A DNA stretch of 64,000 nt. Source: Paenibacillus alvei DSM 29. Its GTDB lineage: Bacteria; Bacillota; Bacilli; Paenibacillales; Paenibacillaceae. Below are positions 52,958 through 62,042 of the stretch, one piece after another. Under the pieces are notes generated by a model. It saw only the letters and a program-made list of their open reading frames with translations, was not told the DNA's origin and did not search any database. Position numbers and translations under genes: made by a program. The stretch covers positions 579,001 through 643,000 of the forward strand of contig NZ_AMBZ01000004.1 of assembly GCF_000293805.1 (NCBI RefSeq), in the 5' to 3' direction. Within the stretch, counting starts at the first letter, position 1. Every line of letters starts with the position of its first letter.

Positions 52958-52998
52958 GCAGACCACTCCGTGTGTTGGAGGGGTCTGCTATTTTTTTG
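52958..52998 (+). terminator. Terminator after ylbG
   Basis: GCAGACCACTCC pairs with GGAGGGGTCTGC (one A-G mismatch), followed by a run of T. Confidence 0.85.
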
Positions 52999-53143
52999 CA
53001 AAATCCGATTTTGATGTTAAAGTTTTCCTAAAATGAGTGAAAAAGTTCATTCCTGAACTTGAGAACAGTTGACACATCATGTAATATAATGGGTATATAT
53101 ACATAGATAAAAAGACCTAACATGGTGGAGAGTGGTGAAGCCA

Positions 53144-53581
53144 ATGAGAGATAAAGTAATGAATCGATGGAGCACCTATGAACCTTTCTATGTGTTGTTA
53201 GGCGATAAGAAAGTAGCCAATGTTGTCATAACGAATCATGCGCGATCCCGCTGGATTGACCGTATCGCGAAGGAAGAGGCGGATGTTGAATCAATAGCGG
53301 CGTTTATATGGGACAGCTTGAAGCAGAATCGGATCATTTCTTACTATCGCAATGAGCAGGACGTGTTCTTAATTGATGATGATTTGGTCGTGGTAGCAGA
53401 GTTCGTGGAATCTGACACGGAGTTTGATTTGGCGGGCGATCCGTTATCCAAGATGATCATCGTTACGTTTCTCGGCAAAATGTCGGAAACGATGGAACTG
53501 CGTGATTTAAAGACTTATTATTCATGGCTGCGGCACTCGCGGCGCATGACGTTGGTGAAGAACAGCCGCAAGCATAGATGA
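53144..53581 (+). CDS. Conserved protein, unknown function
   Basis: A 145-residue basic-ended protein, no family named. The middle (VVITNHARSRWIDRIAKEE, then QDVFLIDDDLVVVAEFVES) looks like a small alpha/beta domain, and the C-terminus is Arg-rich (LRHSRRMTLVKNSRKHR), which may contact nucleic acid. Start is uncertain among GTG 53132, GTG 53135 and ATG 53144; GGTGA just before the last favours it. Followed by a strong terminator. Confidence 0.6.
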   Translation: MRDKVMNRWSTYEPFYVLLGDKKVANVVITNHARSRWIDRIAKEEADVESIAAFIWDSLKQNRIISYYRNEQDVFLIDDDLVVVAEFVESDTEFDLAGDPLSKMIIVTFLGKMSETMELRDLKTYYSWLRHSRRMTLVKNSRKHR

Positions 53582-53611
53582 ATGCTTCGATGGATCACAC
53601 ATACACACTAG

Positions 53612-53640
53612 GCCAATCAGATCATCTGATTGGCTTTTTT
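53612..53640 (+). terminator. Terminator
   Basis: GCCAATCAGA (53612-53621) pairs perfectly with TCTGATTGGC (53625-53634), followed by T6. Confidence 0.93.
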
Positions 53641-53780
53641 GATATGTTTATGACAATAGCCCCGGACAGCTGGATCTGCAATGCCTGCAGATGGAGCATC
53701 GGATGAGATACATGTTTTATGGAATCGCGCAATTTTACGCTATAATAGAGGCTAGGAAGCAGGAAAGAGGGGAAAGGCGT

Positions 53781-54695
53781 ATGGGGTTGAATTTTCATCA
53801 GCTGCATATATTCTACAACGTCGCAACAAGAGGAAGCTTTTCGGCTGCGGCACAAGCGCTGCATATGACGCAGCCGGCAGTAACGATGCAGATTCAGGCA
53901 TTGGAAGAGTATTTCGGCACAAAGCTGCTGCACCGTTCTACGAAGAAGCTGCAATTGTCTGAGGCGGGCCATAAGCTGTTCCCTTATGCACATCGTTGTA
54001 TGGAGCTTGTTCGTGAAACAGAGGAAATGATGTCGAATTACACACTCGACTTGCATGGCAAACTTGTGCTTGCGGCGAGTTTGACCATTGGTGAATATAT
54101 TTTGCCGCCGATCCTCGGTCAATTTGCCAAGCTGCACCCGCAATTGGATATTCAATTACGGGTGATGAACAGCTCGCAAATTGTAGATGGTATTCGCAGT
54201 CAACAATTGCATCTTGGACTTGTGGAGGCCCCAGTGGCGGATCACGACATACACGTTGAACCAATCATGGAAGACGAGTTGATGCTCGTCGTACCTCGGG
54301 ATCATGTTTTGGCCGCAGCAAATGAAGTAAAGCTTGAGGATGTCCTGTCCTATCCATTTGTGCTGCGGGAAATCGGATCCGGTACACGAATTGTTATGGA
54401 GGAAGCGCTTCGGCGTCTCGGAATTGAACCGGAAAGACTTCATGTAGTCATGGAACTGGGGAGTACGGGAGCTGTGAAATCGGCTGTTGAGGCAGGAATT
54501 GGGGTAACGATGCTGTCACCATCTGTTGTGCGGCATGAGGAGGCGTTAGGGTTGGTGAAGACTGTTCGTATCCGACAGGTGAGTGTGAAACGGCAATTTT
54601 ATGCGGTACATGCTCAAGCTGATCTTTTGTCACTGCCTGCGACAGCGCTGCTGACGATGCTTCGCAATCGACATGATAAGGGGCTGATAAGATGA
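53781..54695 (+). CDS. LysR-family transcriptional regulator
   Basis: A 304-residue LysR regulator. The winged helix-turn-helix at residues about 4-62 (QLHIFYNVATRGSFSAAAQA, then MTQPAVTMQIQALEE) and the effector domain from about 90 are normal. Effector and targets unknown; the layout is like CysL/YwfK. Start 53781 follows GAGGGGAAAGG. Its stop overlaps the PHP gene by four bases (ATGA), so they form an operon; PHP-linked regulation is possible. Confidence 0.9.
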   Translation: MGLNFHQLHIFYNVATRGSFSAAAQALHMTQPAVTMQIQALEEYFGTKLLHRSTKKLQLSEAGHKLFPYAHRCMELVRETEEMMSNYTLDLHGKLVLAASLTIGEYILPPILGQFAKLHPQLDIQLRVMNSSQIVDGIRSQQLHLGLVEAPVADHDIHVEPIMEDELMLVVPRDHVLAAANEVKLEDVLSYPFVLREIGSGTRIVMEEALRRLGIEPERLHVVMELGSTGAVKSAVEAGIGVTMLSPSVVRHEEALGLVKTVRIRQVSVKRQFYAVHAQADLLSLPATALLTMLRNRHDKGLIR

Positions 54696-55639
54696 ATAAG
54701 AGATCTGACGACATTCAAGCAGAGGAGACCATGTTATACGCTCCACAAGGAGCGGGAGGTTCAAGTGAGGAGCACGGTGGCGCGGATCTGCATACCCATA
54801 CAATTGCATCAGACGGGATGACAACGCCTGCTTATAATGTGAAGCTTGCCTATTTGGCCGGTCTGCATGCTGTAGCGATTACCGATCATGATACCGTGCT
54901 GGGTGTGCCGGAGGCGGTTGCTGCTGGAGAGCAATATGGTGTTCAAGTCGTGCCTGGTGTTGAGATTAGTACGGTTGAAGACGGTATCGACATTCATGTG
55001 CTCGGTTATTTCCTGGATATTTCGAATACAAAGCTGCTGGAGCGGCTGGCTGAGCTTAGAGCAGTTCGGGATCGTCGCAATGAAATGCTCGTTGCGAAGC
55101 TGACGGAGCTGGGAATCCCGCTCACGATGGAAGAAGTGGTGTCGGAACTGGGACGGCCGCTGTCTCCTGGAGAGACAGTAGGGCGTCCTCATATTGCAGA
55201 TGCCTTAGTTCGCCGAGGAATTGTTCAAAATATGAAGGAGGCTTTCGACGAGTATCTGGGTGCTGGAGGAAAGGCGTATGTGAACCCTCCTCGCATTCGT
55301 TCGCAGGAGGCAGTTGCATGGATTCACGATGCCGGCGGCGCTGCGGTTATGGCCCATCCTGGGATTTATCATCGGGATGATCTTGTCGTTCGCTTGTTGG
55401 ATGCAGCCCCATGGGACGGCATTGAGGTATGGCACTCGGATCATTCTGCAGAAGATGCTAAGCGCTATAAAGAAATGGCATGTGCGAGGGGCTTACTGCA
55501 GACTGCAGGCTCTGACTTCCACGGAGCTCGCAAGGGAGATGTATTCCACGGAGCATTGGGCGGCCGCCGTGTGAAGACGGATGTGGTTCGCGAGCTGCAA
55601 GAGCGGGCACAGCGTGTTCGGGCGGAGCGCAGTAGCTGA
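54692..55639 (+). CDS. PHP-domain phosphoesterase
   Basis: A 315-residue PHP-family phosphoesterase, as in the YciV/TrpH group (nucleoside 3',5'-bisphosphate or short-RNA 5' phosphatase). Metal motifs: ADLHTHTIASDG, AITDHDTVLG, PGVEIST, HVLGYF, VMAHPGIYH, GSDFHG. About the first 30 residues are a charged extension before the PHP core. Overlaps the LysR gene by four bases. Confidence 0.88.
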   Translation: MNKRSDDIQAEETMLYAPQGAGGSSEEHGGADLHTHTIASDGMTTPAYNVKLAYLAGLHAVAITDHDTVLGVPEAVAAGEQYGVQVVPGVEISTVEDGIDIHVLGYFLDISNTKLLERLAELRAVRDRRNEMLVAKLTELGIPLTMEEVVSELGRPLSPGETVGRPHIADALVRRGIVQNMKEAFDEYLGAGGKAYVNPPRIRSQEAVAWIHDAGGAAVMAHPGIYHRDDLVVRLLDAAPWDGIEVWHSDHSAEDAKRYKEMACARGLLQTAGSDFHGARKGDVFHGALGGRRVKTDVVRELQERAQRVRAERSS

Positions 55640-55711
55640 ATGCTCGTACTGTTGAAAATAAACGGGCTGATTGTATACCCCAAACTATTTTCGTATCGTC
55701 GTATAGAGAAG

Positions 55712-55740
55712 AAGACCTGCTGACTTAGCAGGTCTTTTTT
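55712..55740 (+). terminator. Terminator after PHP gene
   Basis: AAGACCTGCT (55712-55721) pairs with AGCAGGTCTT (55727-55736), followed by T-run; the A-flank allows minus-strand use too. Confidence 0.92.
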
Positions 55741-55773
55741 GTATTTCAAGGCCGCTATGGCGCAAAGGAGTGA

Positions 55774-57597
55774 TTAGCCGCCTTGCTTGACTGTTAGGCT
55801 CATGCTTTCAATGCGCTTGGCGTCAGGCGTGATGAAGAGCGTCTTCTGCCGCTCATAGATGACGAATCCAGGCTTGGCTCCGTTCGGCTTGCGCACATGG
55901 CGGATAAGCGTATAGTCGACAGGCACCTGGCTGGAGTGCTTCGCTTGGCTGAAATAGGCCGCGAGTTGGGCAGCCTCTTCTAGAGTCGCATCTCCGAATT
56001 GTTCGCTGCGGATGACGACGTGTGACCCTGGTATATCTTTCGTATGCAGCCAAGTATCATTCGGTTTGCCGAGACGATTGGTTACGTACTCGTTTTGCAA
56101 ATTATTTTTTCCCACATAGATTGGGATATTTTCAGATGAAGTATAGCAGTATACCGTTGGGCGACTATCCTTCTTCTTCCGCTTATCCTTGCGGCCGCGA
56201 TCACGTAAATAGCCCTGCCCTACAAGTTCCTCTCGCATTTCCTGTGCATCTTGCACAGTTGCATCCTCAAGCTGCTGCATCAGTGTCTCGAAATAGCGAT
56301 TTTCCTCCCGCGCGGCTGTCATTTGCTCTTGTACCACGGCAATACTGTTTTTAGCTTTATTGTATTTCTTGAAATAACGCTGCGCATTGTCTGAAGGGGC
56401 AAGTAGCGGGTCAAGCGGGATCGTGATGGATGCACCGTTCTCATCGTAATAGTTAATAAGCGTAATTTCGTTGTCGCCTCGGGAGATCATATGCAGGGAA
56501 GCAAACAGCAGCTCTCCCATGATGCGGAATCGATCAGCATCTTGCGCATCTTGCAGCGTCTCCTCCAGCTTGTCTAATTTTTTCGTGTTCTTCGCATGCT
56601 CCTGCTGCAGGAACCGGAACAAATCCCCGACGCGCTGCTTAATCATATCGCGTTCGGCCTTGTCCCCATAGAAATGCTCCATACATTCACTCATCGTATC
56701 AAAAGACTGAGTCTCGCCGTTGATATGGGTAATTTCCAGCGCAGAAAAATAAGTTTTGCCTCGCTGATCTACAAGCAAAGTAGGCTTGTACCGTTGTTGA
56801 GAGACATCGTCCATTGCCTGTAAAAATACTTCATGCAAGCGGAGAACCACCGTATGAGGCGTACGCGGTTCTTGCTCTGCTGTAGCTTCCGTCAGTTCTT
56901 GGCCATCTAGTGCAGTAAACAGGCCTGTACGCCAGACGATCTCATCAGCCAGTCGTGGACTTACACCGGAGAAGTGCTGCACAAGCCATTTGGATAAAAA
57001 TTTGAAATCGATAATTTGTTCAGGTGAAGCTTCGATGTGTTCCAAAAATAAAGATTCAAAGACGGATGGCTCTACAGACAGCGGATCCAGCTTGTGCTGC
57101 TCTGGCGGTGCCGTGTAGGCGAACCCAGGCATGATAATGCGGAAGCTGCTAATAGCAGGTGTTACATGGTGAATACCATCAATAATCGTAGAAGATGCTG
57201 GATCGACGATAATGATGTTGCTGTGTCTGCCAGTCAGCTCAATAATAATCTTCTTCTGTGATTCATCTCCCAACTCGTCCCTAGAACGAACGGTAATATG
57301 CAAAATGCGTTCTCGTCCAATCTGCTCGATTTTCTCGATAACGCCTCCTTCACAATGTTTGCGCATAAGCATGCAGAACATTGGCGGCTCCGGCGGGTTC
57401 ATATAAGAATGCTCCGTAAAGTGAACGCGCGGATACGTCGGGTTGGCAGAGAGCAGCAATTTACGATTTTTCCCGCCAGTTCGGATATGCAGGATTAGGT
57501 CGTGTTCGGTAGGTTGATATAGTTTATGAATGCGGGCGCCTATCGTCTGCTGCAGCTCATCGACAAGGGCACGGGTTACAATTCCATCTAATGACAT
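55774..57597 (-). CDS. rqcH: RqcH, ribosome-quality-control NFACT protein
   Basis: Binds stalled 50S subunits and adds alanine tails for degradation; also called FbpA/YloA. Order in 607 residues: NFACT-N (1-about 270), HhH and coiled-coil part (about 275-430), NFACT-R (about 460-600) with DTWLHTKDIPGSHVVIRS and RHVRKPNGAKPGFVIYE. At the Asp97-Arg98 pair, which I recall as required for tRNA-Ala choice in Bacillus subtilis, this protein has Glu96-Arg97 (IGRERI). AGGAG before ATG. Divergent from the P-ATPase, matching the yloA-yloB neighbourhood. Confidence 0.92.
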   Translation of the reverse strand: MSLDGIVTRALVDELQQTIGARIHKLYQPTEHDLILHIRTGGKNRKLLLSANPTYPRVHFTEHSYMNPPEPPMFCMLMRKHCEGGVIEKIEQIGRERILHITVRSRDELGDESQKKIIIELTGRHSNIIIVDPASSTIIDGIHHVTPAISSFRIIMPGFAYTAPPEQHKLDPLSVEPSVFESLFLEHIEASPEQIIDFKFLSKWLVQHFSGVSPRLADEIVWRTGLFTALDGQELTEATAEQEPRTPHTVVLRLHEVFLQAMDDVSQQRYKPTLLVDQRGKTYFSALEITHINGETQSFDTMSECMEHFYGDKAERDMIKQRVGDLFRFLQQEHAKNTKKLDKLEETLQDAQDADRFRIMGELLFASLHMISRGDNEITLINYYDENGASITIPLDPLLAPSDNAQRYFKKYNKAKNSIAVVQEQMTAAREENRYFETLMQQLEDATVQDAQEMREELVGQGYLRDRGRKDKRKKKDSRPTVYCYTSSENIPIYVGKNNLQNEYVTNRLGKPNDTWLHTKDIPGSHVVIRSEQFGDATLEEAAQLAAYFSQAKHSSQVPVDYTLIRHVRKPNGAKPGFVIYERQKTLFITPDAKRIESMSLTVKQGG

Positions 57598-57927
57598 CGT
57601 ATTAAAGCTCCTATCTTATTTATATTCAATTTCTTAGCAAGGCCGCCGCAGCAAGATTTGCTGCATAAGGATACGGGCAAATGGCACCCTCGCTACTAAG
57701 GGAATCGATCATCCTTCGTGTTAAGACAAAAGCTCGTATGACTGAGCCAATGTATGTTGTTTGTAACTCCTATCATGCCATATTTTCGATCAAAACTTAA
57801 GTGTCTATTGGATCGTTGGGATATTTTCGGACTCGTCCGAATACCTTTAGCGTAGAGGGTATCTGCTTGGACACTTTCGCAAGGCTTCCCTATGGAACAA
57901 TAACGGTAATGGAAAGGGGTAAGAACC
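57598..57927. other. Divergent intergenic region, rqcH / P-ATPase
   Basis: 330 bases with no gene seen. No convincing promoter pair or operator was recognised by eye. Confidence 0.5.
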
Positions 57928-60765
57928 ATGGATCAAATGAAGTGGCACCAGTCATCCTCGGAGCAACTGCTTCAAACGCTGGGAGTCCACCGGGAAGAAG
58001 GGCTCTCTGACGAAGAAGCGGCAGCGCGCCATACACGATTTGGATCGAATGAACTGGCAGAGGGAGAGCGTGTCTCGCCGATCACGTTATTTTTGAACCA
58101 GTTTAAGGATTTCATGGTGCTGGTGCTTGCTGGCGCAACGCTCGTATCTGGGATACTTGGAGAGTATCTTGATGCTATAACAATTATTGCAATCATTACG
58201 CTGAATGGCGTGCTTGGTTTCATTCAAGAATTCCGAGCAGAGCGATCGTTGCACGCGTTGAAGCAGCTGTCTGCACCTACCGCTAACATTCTTCGCAATA
58301 AGCAGTTATGCAATGTGCCTGCGAGTGAACTTGTGCCCGGAGATATCGTGTTTTTGGAGAGTGGAGATCGTATACCTGCCGATATTCGCTGGATTGAGAC
58401 ACATAGCTGCTATGTTGAGGAATCAGCGTTAACAGGTGAATCCGTACCGGTCGGCAAGCATTCCAGGCCGATAGACAAGGAAGAACTTCCGCTAGGGGAT
58501 ATGAAAAATATTGGCTTTATGGGGACGATGGTTACGCGGGGCTCTGGTAAGGGCATTGTTATTCGTACGGGTATGGACACTGAGATGGGGAAAATCGCCG
58601 ATCTAATTGAGAATACGGAGTCGATGGATACCCCCCTTCAGCACCGGCTCGAGCAGCTAGGCAAAATTTTGATTGTCGTAGCCTTGCTGGTAACGGTACT
58701 GGTTGTGGTAGCTGGGATTTTGCATGGACAACCGACAATGACGATGTTCTTGGCAGGTGTCAGCTTGGCTGTTGCTGCGATTCCTGAAGGTTTGCCGGCT
58801 ATAGTCACGATTGCGCTTGCACTAGGCGTACAGCGAATGATAAAGCGAAAGGCTATTGTGCGCAAGCTTCCATCTGTGGAAACGCTTGGATGCGCTTCTG
58901 TAATATGTTCAGACAAAACCGGGACACTTACTCAAAACAAGATGACCGTTACCCGCATTTGGACAGGCGGTCGTTCACTTGAGGTTAGCGGCGAAGGTTA
59001 TGAGCCGATGGGACAAATTACGGAGCAGGGCAAACAGCTTGATTTGAAGCATGATCAGTCACTGCGCCGCGTGCTGCAAATTAGTGCCCTGTGCAATAAT
59101 GCAACCATTATCGAATCTTATCCAACCGAGCATCAAGCTTCTGTACTGTCTGATCGCAAGAAAGGCAAGGGCGGCAAGCAAGCATCAGACAAAGAGAAAG
59201 AAGAGCTTAAGCCGATATGGGATATTAAAGGGGATCCGACCGAGGGAGCGCTGCTCGTGCTGGCAGCGAAGCTTGGAATGACACCGCAATCGCTATCAAC
59301 AGCGTATGAGCGCATTGGAGAAATTTCGTTTGATTCGGATCGGAAGCGTATGTCTGTCATTGTGAAACACCAGGGCGGCCGCCTCGTGTTGGTTAAGGGC
59401 GCGCCTGACGTGTTGCTGGAGCGCTGCAGTTATGCGCTTTGGGACGGCAAGGTCGTTCCGTTTACGGCTACGCTGAAGCAAAAGGCATTAGCTGCTAACG
59501 AGGCGATGGCGAAGCAGGCACTGCGTGTGCTCGGGCTTGCCTATCGCGAAATGAAGCCAAGAGAGAATGAAGAAAACGAAAACGCAGTAGAAGCTCAACT
59601 CGTGTTCACAGGCTTAGCCGGCATGATTGATCCGCCGCGCCGAGAGGCAAGAGAAGCTATCGCTGTTTGCAGACGTGCTGGAATTAAGACGGTGATGATT
59701 ACCGGAGACCATCAGATGACCGCTGAAGCGATTGCCAACCAGCTTGGAATCATTCCTCGCGGCGGGTTGACGATGAGCGGGGTACAACTGGCAATGATGG
59801 ATGACGATGCGTTGGATAAGGTTGTGGACAATGCTTATGTATATGCGAGGGTATCGCCTGAGCATAAGCTGCGGATAGTTAAGGCTTTGCAGCGCAACGG
59901 GCATGTAGTTGCGATGACGGGTGATGGCGTCAATGATGCGCCGGCGATTAAGGCAGCGGATATTGGAATTGCAATGGGCAAAACAGGTACCGATGTAACG
60001 AAAGAGGCCTCGTCGCTTATTTTAAGTGATGATAACTTTGCTACGATTGTAGCTGCTATTGAAGAGGGCCGCGGCATTTATGAAAATATTCGAAAATTTA
60101 TTCGTTACTTGCTGGCATCGAACGTTGGGGAAATTTTGGTGATGTTCCTTGCAATGATATTAGGGCTACCTCTACCGCTGGTACCGATTCAGATTCTGTG
60201 GGTGAATCTGGTGACCGATGGTCTGCCGGCAATGGCGCTTGGCGTTGATCAGCCGGAGAAGGATTTGATGGAGCATCGGCCGCGTTCCGCAAAGGAAAGC
60301 ATTTTTTCACGCAGATTGGGCTGGAAAATTATTAGCCGCGGTATTTTGATCGGGGTGTGCACACTGATTGCATTTTGGCTCACATGGAGTGTGAATCCAG
60401 ACAGTGCTGCGCAGCTTACAAAGGCTCAATCGGTCGCGTTCGCGACTCTCGTGCTTGCTCAGCTCATTCACGTATTCGATTGCCGGAGTTCTCGTTCAAT
60501 CTTCCATCGGAATTTTTTCCAAAATCGTTATTTGGTGCTGGCAGTGGCCTCATCGCTTCTTCTTCTGCTTGGCGTGCTTTACATTGAGCCTTTGCAGCCA
60601 ATATTTAAAACGGTACCACTTAACTTTAGAGACTGGGCGATTACATTCGTCATGGCCGGCATACCAACTTTCTTGATGGGCATCGGATCTGTGCTGACCG
60701 GCACGAAACCGGGACGTCCAAGCGGTGCTAAACCTGCATATACGTCTAACCGTAGAGCAGCGTGA
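57928..60765 (+). CDS. Cation P-type ATPase, calcium type (YloB-like)
   Basis: A P2A-type pump, probably Ca2+ export. 945 residues with about 10 helices. Motifs: TGES (169-172), PEGLP (286-290) in M4, phospho-Asp329 in SDKTGTLTQNKM, KGAPDVLLERC (nucleotide site), TGDGVNDAPAIKAADIGIAMG (hinge). M4/M6 match SERCA-like rather than Cu or K pumps. GGAAAGGGG before ATG. A Lys-rich insert (about 410-430) lies in the N-domain. A Ca/H antiporter is encoded 14 kb away. Confidence 0.93.
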   Translation: MDQMKWHQSSSEQLLQTLGVHREEGLSDEEAAARHTRFGSNELAEGERVSPITLFLNQFKDFMVLVLAGATLVSGILGEYLDAITIIAIITLNGVLGFIQEFRAERSLHALKQLSAPTANILRNKQLCNVPASELVPGDIVFLESGDRIPADIRWIETHSCYVEESALTGESVPVGKHSRPIDKEELPLGDMKNIGFMGTMVTRGSGKGIVIRTGMDTEMGKIADLIENTESMDTPLQHRLEQLGKILIVVALLVTVLVVVAGILHGQPTMTMFLAGVSLAVAAIPEGLPAIVTIALALGVQRMIKRKAIVRKLPSVETLGCASVICSDKTGTLTQNKMTVTRIWTGGRSLEVSGEGYEPMGQITEQGKQLDLKHDQSLRRVLQISALCNNATIIESYPTEHQASVLSDRKKGKGGKQASDKEKEELKPIWDIKGDPTEGALLVLAAKLGMTPQSLSTAYERIGEISFDSDRKRMSVIVKHQGGRLVLVKGAPDVLLERCSYALWDGKVVPFTATLKQKALAANEAMAKQALRVLGLAYREMKPRENEENENAVEAQLVFTGLAGMIDPPRREAREAIAVCRRAGIKTVMITGDHQMTAEAIANQLGIIPRGGLTMSGVQLAMMDDDALDKVVDNAYVYARVSPEHKLRIVKALQRNGHVVAMTGDGVNDAPAIKAADIGIAMGKTGTDVTKEASSLILSDDNFATIVAAIEEGRGIYENIRKFIRYLLASNVGEILVMFLAMILGLPLPLVPIQILWVNLVTDGLPAMALGVDQPEKDLMEHRPRSAKESIFSRRLGWKIISRGILIGVCTLIAFWLTWSVNPDSAAQLTKAQSVAFATLVLAQLIHVFDCRSSRSIFHRNFFQNRYLVLAVASSLLLLLGVLYIEPLQPIFKTVPLNFRDWAITFVMAGIPTFLMGIGSVLTGTKPGRPSGAKPAYTSNRRAA

Positions 60766-60871
60766 TGTTGCTGCTACTTGTGCCATTACTTCCGTAATGT
60801 AATGTCGGTATAAATGTGAATCATGCGAATAGTACAAATATTTTTCCACTAGGTTTATAGATTGAACAGCC

Positions 60872-60901
60872 TTGATACGGTAAACTTTGTATTGTTATAA
60901 A
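60872..60901 (+). promoter_or_regulatory. Putative dapF promoter
   Basis: TTGATA (60872-60877), 17-18-base spacer, TTATAA/TATAAA (60895-60901). About 58 bases before the ATG. Confidence 0.55.
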
Positions 60902-60958
60902 TAGGATCAATGCGGTTAATAATGCAAACTGAGTTTGCCGTAAGAAAGGTTGATTATA

Positions 60959-61789
60959 ATGAAATTTACGAAGATGCACGGATTGGGCAATGATTTTGTA
61001 ATTGTCTATGGAGAGCAGGAGCTCCCAGCTAACGTATCGGAGTTGGCGATTGCAGTCTGTGATCGCCACTTCGGAATTGGTGCAGACGGTCTTGTATATA
61101 TATTGCCTTCCCAATCTGCTGATGTGATGATGCGAATTATCAATTCAGATGGAACAGAAGCTGAACAGTGCGGCAATGCGATACGCTGCGTGTCGACTTA
61201 TGTTGTAGCGCATGGATTCGTTAATCGGGATGAGTTGACGATTGAAACTCGGGCAGGTATCCAGCGTGTACAAATCATTCGCCAGGATGGAAGCGTCCAT
61301 GCTGTGCGCGTAGATATGGGTGAGCCTGTGCTGGATGGGCTACGGGTACCGACCATATTTGATGAAGCGACAATCGTTGACAAGCCGATTGAAGCAGGCG
61401 GCCATGCATTTTCATTTACGGCGGTATCGATGGGCAATCCGCACTGTGTCATCTTTGTGGATGATGCGGCAACATTTGATATACACGCTTGGGGTCCATT
61501 GTTGGAAAGTCATTCTTATTTTCCGCGGAACATCAATGTTGAGTTTGCTTCCATCGATACTCGCGATCATGTCACGATGCGGGTGTGGGAACGTGGGGCT
61601 GGGCCAACGCTTGCTTGCGGAACAGGAGCTTGCGCTACGCTTGTGTCGAGTGTGCTGAATGGACTGACAGACCGGGCGGCAACCGTATCCCTTGCTGGAG
61701 GGGACTTATTTATAGAATGGAATCCAGCGGATAACCATGTCTATATGACAGGTCCGGCGACGTTTGTATTTGAAGGAGAATGGAAGTAA
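60959..61789 (+). CDS. dapF: Diaminopimelate epimerase
   Basis: Converts LL- to meso-diaminopimelate for lysine and peptidoglycan. Catalytic pair: Cys71 (AEQCGNAIRC) and Cys220 (LACGTGACAT). MHGLGNDFVIV at the start and the NPHCVIFV block are typical. 276 residues, full length. ATG 60959 behind AAAGGTTGAT; a TTG three codons upstream is less likely. Single gene. Confidence 0.94.
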   Translation: MKFTKMHGLGNDFVIVYGEQELPANVSELAIAVCDRHFGIGADGLVYILPSQSADVMMRIINSDGTEAEQCGNAIRCVSTYVVAHGFVNRDELTIETRAGIQRVQIIRQDGSVHAVRVDMGEPVLDGLRVPTIFDEATIVDKPIEAGGHAFSFTAVSMGNPHCVIFVDDAATFDIHAWGPLLESHSYFPRNINVEFASIDTRDHVTMRVWERGAGPTLACGTGACATLVSSVLNGLTDRAATVSLAGGDLFIEWNPADNHVYMTGPATFVFEGEWK

Positions 61790-61831
61790 GGAACGAGTAA
61801 CAAGCGAATCCAAAATCGGTTATGCGTAGGC

Positions 61832-61867
61832 AAGGGCTGGCTGCAAAAATGATGCGGCTGGCCCTTT
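61832..61867 (+). terminator. Terminator after dapF
   Basis: AAGGGC pairs with GCCCTT with extra TGGC/GC-rich pairing inside, followed by TT. Moderate strength. Confidence 0.55.
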
Positions 61868-62042
61868 TACATAGGCAGAATGGGCAATCATTTCTTAGTA
61901 TTTTGGTGGAATTTCTGAGTTTTTTCAAAAAAGGCGGAATAAAATAGGCGATTTTACTTGATGAACCGCGGTTTCTTGATAGAATGTTTACTAAGCGAGT
62001 TACCACTATACACAGAGGATTCACCAACGATGGGAGATTGGG

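Noticed and set aside
61870..62042. SAM (S-box) riboswitch expected before a YitJ-type gene
   Set aside because: The conserved S-box core was not found in the upstream 170 bases.
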